From Chitinophaga hostae (GTDB lineage Bacteria > Bacteroidota > Bacteroidia > Chitinophagales > Chitinophagaceae), in the NCBI RefSeq assembly GCF_018224885.1, contig NZ_JAGTXB010000005.1:248001-312000 (forward strand): a DNA stretch of 64,000 nt, read 5' to 3'. Positions within the stretch are counted from its first letter, which is position 1. Every line of letters starts with the position of its first letter. The translations under genes were made by a program, and so were the position numbers. Under the pieces are notes generated by a model. The model saw only the letters and a program-made list of their open reading frames with translations, was not told the DNA's origin and ran no database searches. Shown here piece after piece: positions 8,964 through 17,524 of the stretch.

Positions 8964-11900
8964 ATGGTTTTAAATGCCCGGCGCCAAAACATCCCTGTCG
9001 CACAGTTCCCGCATGTTATTCCACCTGGATCAGGTACTGGGGGCCATAGGGGATACCCTCGTCTGCGTAAACTCCTGATGATGAAGCTAACTGCACTCTT
9101 ATTGTTCACCACCTGTTTGCATATGCATGCGGCCGGCTACGTGCAACAGGTTACTATATCCCTGGAAGAAACCCGGCTGGAAATAGTCATAAAGATGTTA
9201 AAAAAACAGACCGGCTACGCTTTTTTCTGCGACTATGCCCTGTTGAAACAGGCCCGGCCGGTCAGCATCCATGTAAAAGAAATGCCGCTGCCCGAAGCGC
9301 TCCTCGAGTGTTTTGAAAACCAACCCCTCACGTATGCCATTGTAGGCAAAACAGTGGTGATACAGCCCAAAGCCATACCCCGGAATCGGAATGCGGAAGA
9401 AACAACGCCGGTTGAAATGGTAATAAAGGGCAGGATCACAAATGAAAAAGGTGAGGCGCTGCCCGGCGTTACTATTCAGGTAAAAGGCACCGACAAGGGT
9501 GTGATCACCAATGATAACGGCGAGTACGCCATTACCGTCCCGGACGAAAAAGTCGTGCTGATGGTATCGTTTGTAGGATATGAAAAAGTGGAAATGCCGG
9601 TGGGCGGCAGAGTCAAATTAGATATCACCTTGAAACCAGCCAACACAGGTGTAAATGAAGTGGTGGTAACTGCTTTCGGGAAAAAGCTGCGGCGGGAGGC
9701 CGTAGTGGGCTCTGTTGCCACCATTCAGCCGGAGAAATTGCGGATCCCGGCCAGTAACCTTACCAATGCGCTGGCTGGCCAGGTGGCTGGTGTTATCGCG
9801 TTCCAGCAGAGCGGACAACCCGGTCTCGACAATTCCAGTTTCTTTATCAGGGGAGTGACCACATTCGGTTACCGTCAGAACCCGCTTATTCTGATAGATA
9901 ACGTGGAATTGACCACGAATGACCTGGCCCGCCTGCAGGTGGAAGATATAGAAAGCTTTTCTATTTTAAAGGACGCCAGCGCCACCGCATTGTACGGCGC
10001 ACGGGGCGCCAACGGCGTGATCCTGGTAACCACCAGGTCCGGCAAGGAAGGCCGCGCAAAAATAAACCTCCGGCTGGACCAGTCGTTCTCCGGGCCTACC
10101 AAAAGCATTGAGCTGGCTGATCCCATCACCTACATGCGGATGTACAACGATGCAGTGATGACCCGCGATAACAAAGCTATTCCCTTTTATACAGAGGATG
10201 ACATTTATAACCGCACCCAAACGATTGCAAACGCTCCCGGCAGCAATAAGTATGTTTACCCGGTAGTGGACTGGCAGGATATGTTGTTCAAAAAAAGGGC
10301 CACCAATCAACGGGCCACCATCAACGTGAGCGGTGGCGGGCCCATCGCGCGGTACATGGTCTCCGCGTCTGCAAGCAACGACAACGGGATATTGAAGCGT
10401 AACCCCATGAACAATTTCAACAACAATATCAATTATAAGAATTACCAGCTACGTTCCAACGTAAATATCAATATCTCAAAGAATACGGAGGTGGTGGTAA
10501 GGTTGTGGGGCAATTTCAATGATTACAGCGGGGCCATTACCCAGGACGCTTCCTTTTCCACAGACCTATACAGGATGGCTATGCGTACCAGCCCAGTGCT
10601 GTTCCCTGCTTTCTATGAGCCGGACTCTGCTAACCTGAAAGCGCAGCATATTTTATTTGGCAACAATCCCGGCAATGCCAACAATACAAGTAACGTCGGG
10701 TATCAGAACCCCTACGCGGAGATGCTCAGGGGATATAAAAGGTTTTCCGAATCCAGGATGTCCGCTACGCTGGAACTGAACCAGCAACTGGATATGCTCG
10801 TTCCCGGTTTGAGCTTCCGCGGCTTTTTCACTACTAACAGGTTTGCCTATTTCGCCAACCAGATGGCATATAATCCATTCTATTACATGATATCGCCGGA
10901 TAAGTATGACCGTTCCACTAATACCTATACGCTGCGTTGGCTCAATGCCGCCACCAACAGCGATCCTTTACCTACAGAGTACCTGAACTTCACCGCCCTG
11001 AACACCAACGCCAGCACCTTCGTGCAGTTCCAGGGGCAACTAGAGTATGATAAGAAACTGGGCGATCATAACATAGGCGCGTCGCTGAATGGCGTACGGC
11101 AACAATCGATGAACTCGCAGGCCAAGGAGTTGCTGACGGCACTGCCTTACCGGAACCTGAATATAGCAGGAAGGGCTTCCTATAATTATAAAAGTAAGTA
11201 TTTCGTTGAGTTCAATGCGGGGTATAACGGTTCCGAGCGCTTTTCCAAAAATAACCGCTTTGGCTTCTTTCCCACCATCGGCGCTTCATGGATGGTTTCA
11301 AGAGAAGGTTTCTGGAATGGCCGTATCGCGGACATTGTCACCAGCCTGAAACTGAGGGGCAGCTATGGGTTAACAGGTAATGACGCTATCAGTGATCAAA
11401 GGTTCTTTTACCTGTCTGACGTAAATCTCCAGGGCGGCAACGGATCGTCTTTCGGGATGAATAACCAGTACTCCAGGCCTGGCGTAGCCATTAAAAACTA
11501 TGAAAACAAGAATGTCACCTGGGAAAAAGCAAAGATAGCCAATGCCGCCATCGAACTGTCCTTGTTTGACAAACTGAATGTTGTTGCCGAATACTGGCAG
11601 CAGAACAGATCTAATATCCTGATGACCCGCTATATCCCGGCCAGTGCGGGTCTTGAAGCCAGTATCGCAGCCAATGTAGGCACTACAAAAATAAAAGGCC
11701 TTGACCTTACCGCCAATTACAGCCAGAAGCTTTCGGGCGGCGCCTGGGTGGAATTTATGTCCAATCTCACTTTCTCGCGGGGCAGATATGGAAAGTATGA
11801 AGAGCCCGCATACGCAGAGCCATGGCGCTATAAGGCCGGGTCCCTGCTTGGCCAGCAGTTCGGGTATATAGCTGAGCGCCTTTTCGTGGATGATAAAGAA

Positions 11901-12536
11901 GCCGCGGCGTCCCCTTCCCAGTTGTTTGGCGGGAGAGCTCCCAGGGGGGGCGATATCAAGTACAGGGACCTGAACGGGGACGGGGTGATCACCAATGCGG
12001 ATATGGCTCCCATCGGGTTTCCCACCACACCGCAATTAGTATATGGGTTTGGCTTTTCTGCAGGATATAAATCATTTGACATCAATGCCCGTTTCCAGGG
12101 GCAGGGCCGTTCTTCTTTCTTCATTGACCCTAATGCTACCAGCCCGTTCATACCCGGCGATGGCGCAATAAGCGGGATCGCGCAGGTGCTGAAAGTATAT
12201 GCCGACAGCTACTGGTCTGAAGAGAACCGGGATCTGTATGCCGTCTATCCCCGGCTGGGCACAAACCAAAATGAGATATCCAATAACCTGCAGACCAGTA
12301 CATGGTGGATGCGTGACGGTAGTTTTCTCAGGCTCAAAATGGTGGAGATCGGTTATGCGCTTCCCGGGAGAATAGCCCGGAGGTTATCACTGAATTCCTG
12401 CAGGATTTTCCTGAGCGGCATGAACCTTCTCAATTTCAGCAAATTCAAATACTGGGATATAGAGCAGGGAGGGAACGCCTTCAACTATCCTTTACAGCGT
12501 GTTTATAATGTGGGTATTAACATAAACTTTTTATGA
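8964..12536 (+). CDS. SusC/RagA-family TonB-linked outer-membrane transporter with STN domain (PUL A)
   Basis: 1190-residue outer-membrane oligosaccharide transporter. Order: N-terminal leader and signal segment (MMKLTALLLFTTCLHMHAAG from about residue 39); STN signalling domain (about 63-135, VTISLEETRLEIVIKMLKK); carboxypeptidase-regulatory beta-sandwich (about 153-230, GRITNEKGEALPGVTIQVKG); plug (about 235-350, SFSILKDASATALYGARGANG); 22-strand barrel to the C-terminus (YNVGININFL). The STN domain marks a transporter that also signals to the FecR encoded upstream. The ATG at 8964 leaves 38 residues before the signal segment; the ATG at 9078 is a plausible alternative start. The stop overlaps the susD start by four bases, indicating coupling. 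Confidence 0.95.
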   Translation: MVLNARRQNIPVAQFPHVIPPGSGTGGHRGYPRLRKLLMMKLTALLLFTTCLHMHAAGYVQQVTISLEETRLEIVIKMLKKQTGYAFFCDYALLKQARPVSIHVKEMPLPEALLECFENQPLTYAIVGKTVVIQPKAIPRNRNAEETTPVEMVIKGRITNEKGEALPGVTIQVKGTDKGVITNDNGEYAITVPDEKVVLMVSFVGYEKVEMPVGGRVKLDITLKPANTGVNEVVVTAFGKKLRREAVVGSVATIQPEKLRIPASNLTNALAGQVAGVIAFQQSGQPGLDNSSFFIRGVTTFGYRQNPLILIDNVELTTNDLARLQVEDIESFSILKDASATALYGARGANGVILVTTRSGKEGRAKINLRLDQSFSGPTKSIELADPITYMRMYNDAVMTRDNKAIPFYTEDDIYNRTQTIANAPGSNKYVYPVVDWQDMLFKKRATNQRATINVSGGGPIARYMVSASASNDNGILKRNPMNNFNNNINYKNYQLRSNVNINISKNTEVVVRLWGNFNDYSGAITQDASFSTDLYRMAMRTSPVLFPAFYEPDSANLKAQHILFGNNPGNANNTSNVGYQNPYAEMLRGYKRFSESRMSATLELNQQLDMLVPGLSFRGFFTTNRFAYFANQMAYNPFYYMISPDKYDRSTNTYTLRWLNAATNSDPLPTEYLNFTALNTNASTFVQFQGQLEYDKKLGDHNIGASLNGVRQQSMNSQAKELLTALPYRNLNIAGRASYNYKSKYFVEFNAGYNGSERFSKNNRFGFFPTIGASWMVSREGFWNGRIADIVTSLKLRGSYGLTGNDAISDQRFFYLSDVNLQGGNGSSFGMNNQYSRPGVAIKNYENKNVTWEKAKIANAAIELSLFDKLNVVAEYWQQNRSNILMTRYIPASAGLEASIAANVGTTKIKGLDLTANYSQKLSGGAWVEFMSNLTFSRGRYGKYEEPAYAEPWRYKAGSLLGQQFGYIAERLFVDDKEAAASPSQLFGGRAPRGGDIKYRDLNGDGVITNADMAPIGFPTTPQLVYGFGFSAGYKSFDINARFQGQGRSSFFIDPNATSPFIPGDGAISGIAQVLKVYADSYWSEENRDLYAVYPRLGTNQNEISNNLQTSTWWMRDGSFLRLKMVEIGYALPGRIARRLSLNSCRIFLSGMNLLNFSKFKYWDIEQGGNAFNYPLQRVYNVGININFL

Positions 12537-14464
12537 GAAGCAGCATGAAGATCAAAAATCATATAAATAACCGGCTGGCAGGCGTGTTGTATTTAACCCT
12601 GCTGCTTGCCGCCACATCGTGTGGCAAATACCTGGATGTGACGCCAGAGAATACAGGCACCATCGATTATGCGTTCCGGAACCGGAACGAGGCAGAGAAC
12701 TACCTGTTTGCCTGCTATAACACATTGCAAAGCCTGGCCTCTAACATTGATGATCCGGGGTTCATCACCTCCGGGGAGCTGTATAAACATAGTTATGACG
12801 TAACCCTGAACACAAGAAATTTTTTACTGATCAGCGGCACACAGAACACTTCCTCTCCCATTCTTGATTACTGGACCGGGCAGAATGGAGGGAAGAACAT
12901 CTTCCAGGGAATACGGCGCTGCAACATCATGCTGGAAAATATAGACAAGCCCATTGATCTTACGGCTTCTGAAAAAGAAAGATGGATGGCAGAGGTCAAT
13001 TTTCTGAAGGCATATTACCATTTTTTCCTACTGAGGATGTATGGGCCTATACCTGTCATGGACAGGACAGAGGATATCAGCCAGCCTGTTGAGGTATTCC
13101 GTAATAAGCGGCAGCCGGTAGACAGCGTGTTCTCATACATTACTGGTCTGCTGGACAAAGCTATCCCGGGGCTGCCGCCGTCCATCTCCAATATAAACCA
13201 GGAGTTGGGCCGCATCACTAAAACCATCGCGCTGTCTGTAAAGGCGGAGGTGCTGGCTACGCAGGCAAGCCCGTTGTTCAATGGGAACCCTGACTATGCG
13301 AACTACAAGGACAAAGACGGCGTGGCGCTTTTTCCCGGCACAGCGGACAATTCCAAATGGCAAAGGGCGGCTGAAGCATGTAAGGCGGCTATTACGCAGG
13401 CAGAGGGACTGGGGTTGAAATTGTATTCCTTCATTGTTCCACCGGCTATTCCCAAGCTCAATGATTCGCTGAGGGTGCTGCTGAGCATCCAGAACGCAGT
13501 AACTGAAAGATGGGAGCTAAACAGTGAGCTGGTATGGGCACTGAACGGCGTATTCAGTCATCAGCAAAACTGCATACCACGTTTTAGCGCCAACGGGAAT
13601 TATTTCAACGTGCCCGGCGATATATCTGTTCCCCTGGCTATTGCAGAACTGTTCTATACCAGGAACGGCGTTCCCATTGAAGAAGACAAAACATGGGATT
13701 ACCCGAACAGGTTCGCATTCAAGGTGGCAGAGCCGGCGGACCGGTATTATTTGAAAGAAGGGTATTCCACCACGAGGTTCAATTTCGACAGGGAGGCCCG
13801 GTATTATTCGGATATCGGTTTCGACGGCGGCACATGGTTTGGCGCAGGGGTACTGAAACAGGAGGCCATGCTGTATGTGGCAGCAAAGAAAGGAAGCCTG
13901 TCAGGCGTGCAGGAATATGGCTATGCCAATGTTACCGGTTATTGGCCCAAGAAACTGGTACACTACATGACTGCTTACAATACCGATGGCGGATTGCAAA
14001 AAACTGATTTCCGGATGCCCAGGACACGCCTCGCGGACCTGTATCTTTTATACGCGGAATGCCTGAATGAAGCAAACGGGCCGTCGCAGGAAGCATATAC
14101 CTATATCGATAAAGTACGGGCAAGAGCTAACCTGAATGGCGTAGTGACGTCATGGCAGCAGTATTCAAGCGCGCCGGGCAAACCGCTCGCTAAAGAGGGC
14201 CTCCGGGAGATCATTCACCGTGAAAGAAGGATAGAGCTCTGCTTTGAAGGCAAGGCCGGCTGGGATCTCCGCCGCTGGAAAAAGTACGTGTCCCAGGTTT
14301 CAAAGCCGATACAGGGCTGGAACGTAATGCAGTCGGACCAGAACGCCTATTACACATTACAGACGTACCTGGTACCTGTGATCAGCAATAAAGATTACCT
14401 GTGGCCCCTCTCGGGAGATGCTTTGCTGACCAACGATAAATGGATACAATCTCCCTTCTGGTAA
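12533..14464 (+). CDS. SusD/RagB-family glycan-binding lipoprotein (PUL A)
   Basis: 643-residue surface lipoprotein that caps the SusC pore and captures oligosaccharide. The lipobox LAATSC (Cys about residue 30) is followed by the SusD N-terminal region (KYLDVTPENTG) and by TPR-like helices such as WMAEVNFLKAYYHFFLLRMYG near residue 148. The C-terminal RagB/SusD signature is REIIHRERRIELCFEGKAGWDLRRWKKY near residue 560 (conserved core RERRIEL and WDLRRWK). It overlaps susC by four bases (ATGA), as usual for the pair. Longer than the typical 500-600 residues, which probably reflects loops around the binding face. Confidence 0.95.
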   Translation: MRSSMKIKNHINNRLAGVLYLTLLLAATSCGKYLDVTPENTGTIDYAFRNRNEAENYLFACYNTLQSLASNIDDPGFITSGELYKHSYDVTLNTRNFLLISGTQNTSSPILDYWTGQNGGKNIFQGIRRCNIMLENIDKPIDLTASEKERWMAEVNFLKAYYHFFLLRMYGPIPVMDRTEDISQPVEVFRNKRQPVDSVFSYITGLLDKAIPGLPPSISNINQELGRITKTIALSVKAEVLATQASPLFNGNPDYANYKDKDGVALFPGTADNSKWQRAAEACKAAITQAEGLGLKLYSFIVPPAIPKLNDSLRVLLSIQNAVTERWELNSELVWALNGVFSHQQNCIPRFSANGNYFNVPGDISVPLAIAELFYTRNGVPIEEDKTWDYPNRFAFKVAEPADRYYLKEGYSTTRFNFDREARYYSDIGFDGGTWFGAGVLKQEAMLYVAAKKGSLSGVQEYGYANVTGYWPKKLVHYMTAYNTDGGLQKTDFRMPRTRLADLYLLYAECLNEANGPSQEAYTYIDKVRARANLNGVVTSWQQYSSAPGKPLAKEGLREIIHRERRIELCFEGKAGWDLRRWKKYVSQVSKPIQGWNVMQSDQNAYYTLQTYLVPVISNKDYLWPLSGDALLTNDKWIQSPFW

Positions 14465-14493
14465 TAACTTTTTCACAGACCAAAATCACTGCA

Positions 14494-15738
14494 ATGAAGA
14501 ACAAACGTTTTTATAGTGTTGTAAATTTTCTTCTTCTGTGTGGGGCAATTGTGGTGTCCTGCAAAAGAGATAACTATAATATCCCTTCCTCCACTGACAA
14601 AACCAAACCGCTGCCTCCCTCCAATATCAGAGTCCTGAATTTTAAAGGCGGGGCGTATGTCATTTACGATCTCCCCAAAACGGAGAACACATTGTATGTA
14701 AAGGCTGATTATGTGATTAACGACAGCACTGGCGCCAGCCGTCAGGCTAAAACCAGTTATTATACGGATACCACTATCGTGGAAGGGTTTGCCGCGGCAA
14801 AAAGTTACCCGGTGACCCTTAAGACCGTTACCCGCGCTAATATTGAATCGGACCCGGTTACTGTCATCGTCAATCCTGATACGCCAGCCTATGTTTCAGT
14901 AGCCCGCAGCCTGAAGCTGGAGCCAACTTTTGGCGGCGTAAATGCCAATACCCGGAACCCTTCCGGCCAGGGTATTACCATCGTATACCTGTACGACGAC
15001 CCGGCGCAGGGGAAATATGTAATCCGTGAACAAAAGTATTTTGATGCTCTTCATATCAACTACGCTATCAGGGGGTTTGATACATTGCCGAAACGTTTCG
15101 GCGCATATGTAACAGATCGCTGGGGAAATAAGTCTGCGGTTACATTAGCAACTATAAAGCCCGTCTTTGAGCAGCTGCTGGATAAATCAAAGTTCTCACC
15201 TTATGACCTGCCATCGGATATCCCCACACAGGGGGGGTATTCCAAGAACCGGATATGGGATAATGTCATAAACAGTAGCAATTTCTGGCATAGCCAATTT
15301 ACTCCAGTTCTCAACCCGGCCCCGGCAAAGCCCTACGTGATTTCTTTCGGGATCGGCCAGTTTGTGCGTTTGAGCAGGTTTGTGTTGTATCAAAGACAAG
15401 GGTTTGAATATTGGGGCGATGGGTGCTTTGAGATATTCAGCATTTGGGGATCGGCCGCGGATGCGCCCAGGAACGCCGTATTACCCGAATATGCCAGTGA
15501 AGGTGCATTAATAGGAGACTGGGTGAATCTCGGAAATTTCAGATTCCCCAACCCACCTTCCGGGAACGCCCCATCAAATCTAACAACGGCCGACAGACAG
15601 TGGTGGGAAGGCGGCGTCAACTTCGAGATGCCGGCGGGGACCCCAAAAGTGAAATTTATAAGGGTGGCTGTTTCAAAAACGTGGGGTAACCGTGAAGGCG
15701 CCTACCTGACGGAAATGACACTCTACGGGGGAAACTAG
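14494..15738 (+). CDS. DUF4959/DUF5126/DUF5000-type surface lipoprotein (PUL A)
   Basis: 414-residue lipoprotein (Cys in IVVSCKRDN) of the kind encoded next to SusD in many Bacteroidota PULs. The N-terminal domain carries KPLPPSNIRVLNFKGGAYV with YDLP (fibronectin-like DUF4959). The middle has RFGAYVTDRWGNKS (DUF5126-like), and the C-terminal domain (LSRFVLYQRQGFEYWGDG to VKFIRVAVSKTWGNREGAY) resembles DUF5000, a discoidin-like sandwich. Likely a surface glycan-binding protein; ligand unknown. The ATG at 14494 directly precedes a compact lipoprotein signal. An earlier in-frame ATG at 14440 lies inside susD and would add 18 residues before the signal. Confidence 0.85.
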   Translation: MKNKRFYSVVNFLLLCGAIVVSCKRDNYNIPSSTDKTKPLPPSNIRVLNFKGGAYVIYDLPKTENTLYVKADYVINDSTGASRQAKTSYYTDTTIVEGFAAAKSYPVTLKTVTRANIESDPVTVIVNPDTPAYVSVARSLKLEPTFGGVNANTRNPSGQGITIVYLYDDPAQGKYVIREQKYFDALHINYAIRGFDTLPKRFGAYVTDRWGNKSAVTLATIKPVFEQLLDKSKFSPYDLPSDIPTQGGYSKNRIWDNVINSSNFWHSQFTPVLNPAPAKPYVISFGIGQFVRLSRFVLYQRQGFEYWGDGCFEIFSIWGSAADAPRNAVLPEYASEGALIGDWVNLGNFRFPNPPSGNAPSNLTTADRQWWEGGVNFEMPAGTPKVKFIRVAVSKTWGNREGAYLTEMTLYGGN

Positions 15739-15777
15739 CCACCCTCATAGCAATCTGAAATTCCTTTTTTAAAAATC

Positions 15778-16971
15778 ATGATCATTATGTCAAGGAAAGT
15801 CATTTTTATACTACCAATGCTTGGTGGCATTTTTTTAGCAGGTTGCGAAAAGCTCGACACAGAGTACCGGCAATACCTGAACGGAAAAGAGGAAATTTAT
15901 CCCGGCGTTCCATCTGATGTTTCTTGCAATCCGGGGAATAAACGGGTGGAGTTCACCTGGAAGCCCAGCCCGGACCCGACGGTCTCAAAATATGTGATCT
16001 ATTGGAATAATTATAAGGATTCCTCAGTACTGAAAGTGCCGGATGGAAAACAATCCCTGTTCACCGGGGGCATTGTCGGCGGCTTTAATGAGGGGACCTA
16101 TTTTTTCGTGATCCGCGCTTTTGATAACAAGAATAACAAGTCCGTTCCGCTTGTCGTCAACAACGTATCCATATACGGAGATTATTATCTCAGTGGTCTT
16201 GCAAACAGGACTGTAAAAAGTACCGAACTGGGCGCGGATAAAACGGTCAAAGTAACTTTCAACGCCCCTGCAGACGGCACCAATATTTTAACCGAGATCA
16301 AATACACTTCTTCGTCAGATAAGGATGAAGTGGCCAGACTCCTCCCTGGCGAAAACCTGCTCAGTATAAATAACTGGAAAGCAGGCACATCCATCGTTTA
16401 CCGGTCAGCTTATAAGCCTGTACTCAATTCACTGGACACATTTTATGCGAAGAAGTATGACACATTGGTGATTAAGCAGGACGTAACTGCGCAATACCTG
16501 AAAAACACGGCGCAGCCTTTCCTGTCCGTGCAATCAGTTAACCGTTTCAGAGATCCCGCGTATTGGACGGTTAATGCAGCTGTTCAGAACCACAATGGCA
16601 TGGGTGGATGGGGAAGTGATAACAACACAGTGCTTTGTATGGAATCAGGATGGGGCTCTCCTGACATCGTTAACGGAAAAATGTATCAGACCACCGTGCT
16701 ACCTGCCGGAGCTTATTCATTCGAGGTTGAGCTGGGATCTTATGAATATGGCGGCAACCCGGTCCGGTTGGTTGCCATAGAAGGCACTACATTGCCAGAT
16801 TTCAGCAATGACCAGGTTCCCGGCGCATTGGGAGTAGCTGATCTGGCGTTGAAAAATATTACGTTCACTGTTCCTCAATCAGGGCCGGTAACGCTGGGGT
16901 TTCTAGTGAGAATGCAGGGAAACCTGTATTGGAGAGTAACTAAAGTCAGGCTGTTACAACATTTTATGTAG
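15778..16971 (+). CDS. DUF4998/DUF5013-type surface lipoprotein (PUL A)
   Basis: 397-residue lipoprotein (signal MSRKVIFILPMLGG, lipobox FLAGC). The first domain has EIYPGVPSDVSCNPGNKRVE and SKYVIYWNNYKDSS, the pattern of DUF4998. The last 150 residues, with YWTVNAAVQNHNGMGGWGSD and GAYSFEVELGSYEYGG, match the DUF5013 carbohydrate-binding-like sandwich. It follows the DUF4959 lipoprotein by 39 bases and is probably the last gene of the PUL A operon, because a long non-coding stretch follows. The ATG at 15787 is an equally good start. Role: glycan capture at the cell surface (inference from family context). Confidence 0.85.
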   Translation: MIIMSRKVIFILPMLGGIFLAGCEKLDTEYRQYLNGKEEIYPGVPSDVSCNPGNKRVEFTWKPSPDPTVSKYVIYWNNYKDSSVLKVPDGKQSLFTGGIVGGFNEGTYFFVIRAFDNKNNKSVPLVVNNVSIYGDYYLSGLANRTVKSTELGADKTVKVTFNAPADGTNILTEIKYTSSSDKDEVARLLPGENLLSINNWKAGTSIVYRSAYKPVLNSLDTFYAKKYDTLVIKQDVTAQYLKNTAQPFLSVQSVNRFRDPAYWTVNAAVQNHNGMGGWGSDNNTVLCMESGWGSPDIVNGKMYQTTVLPAGAYSFEVELGSYEYGGNPVRLVAIEGTTLPDFSNDQVPGALGVADLALKNITFTVPQSGPVTLGFLVRMQGNLYWRVTKVRLLQHFM

Positions 16972-17053
16972 CGGAGATCACTTCAGGCATCGGAGGATAC
17001 TACCCCGGCCGCTGTTAATACGTGGTTTTGAAACCGGCCAAGGGGTTTAAACG

Positions 17054-17167
17054 AAAAGAGGCTGTCAAAAGTGAAATTCTACCCGATTTTATCCGGGTAC
17101 CTGATGGAGAGAAAATTCGGATAAGCGATTCCCGAAGCCTTCAGATTACTTTTGCCAGCCTCTTTTT
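17054..17167. repeat. Short element with terminal inverted repeats (MITE-like or IS remnant)
   Basis: A 114-base stretch with 19-20-base imperfect inverted ends: left 17054-17072 (AAAAGAGGCTGTCAAAAGT) and right 17148-17167 (ACTTTTGCCAGCCTCTTTTT), which differ at one internal base plus an added end base. Ends containing GAGGCTGTC(..)AAAAG are typical of several IS families in Bacteroidota, so this could be a miniature inverted-repeat element or IS scar. It could equally be a large stem-loop terminator for PUL A, since the right arm ends in a T run. No convincing gene lies in 16972-17524; apart from this element and the terminator at 17468-17510, I see nothing else there. Confidence 0.5.
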
Positions 17168-17467
17168 GATCCCGCTGAAAATCTGTCCTTCTTTCACCAC
17201 TTACAGGGCATTGCCTTTAATTGTGATTCCAGACTAGTCGGTAGACGCGCAACCAAACGTTTTCCAGGAAAAGATGTATTTTATGCCGATTCAACAAAGT
17301 GAGATCAGCAAAAACAAAAATCTGGAACAAACTACCGGGTGGAAATGATATTGTGCATGAAAGTTAGGAAGAGAAATGTAATGCTACTGATTTTGACGTC
17401 CATAATGGTCTAAACAGGCATAATTGTTAAGTTTTGCAACTGGGATTGAATTGCATGAATTGGAGCG

Positions 17468-17510
17468 CGGCTCCTTTTTAATCTGACAGCTTTGGATTAA
17501 AAAGGAGCCG
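17468..17510. terminator. Bidirectional intrinsic terminator between PUL A and the GH65 gene
   Basis: Perfect 16-bp inverted repeat (17468-17483 CGGCTCCTTTTTAATC and 17495-17510) with an 11-base loop. The stem contains T and A runs, so it can stop transcripts from either side. It lies 15 bases beyond the stop of the minus-strand GH65 gene and downstream of PUL A on the plus strand, where a shared terminator is expected. Confidence 0.75.
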
Positions 17511-17524
17511 CTGCAAATTTTACA

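Noticed and set aside
17022..17237. 71-codon frame across the inverted-repeat element
   Set aside because: It simply runs through the two arms; composition and lack of a start context make coding unlikely.
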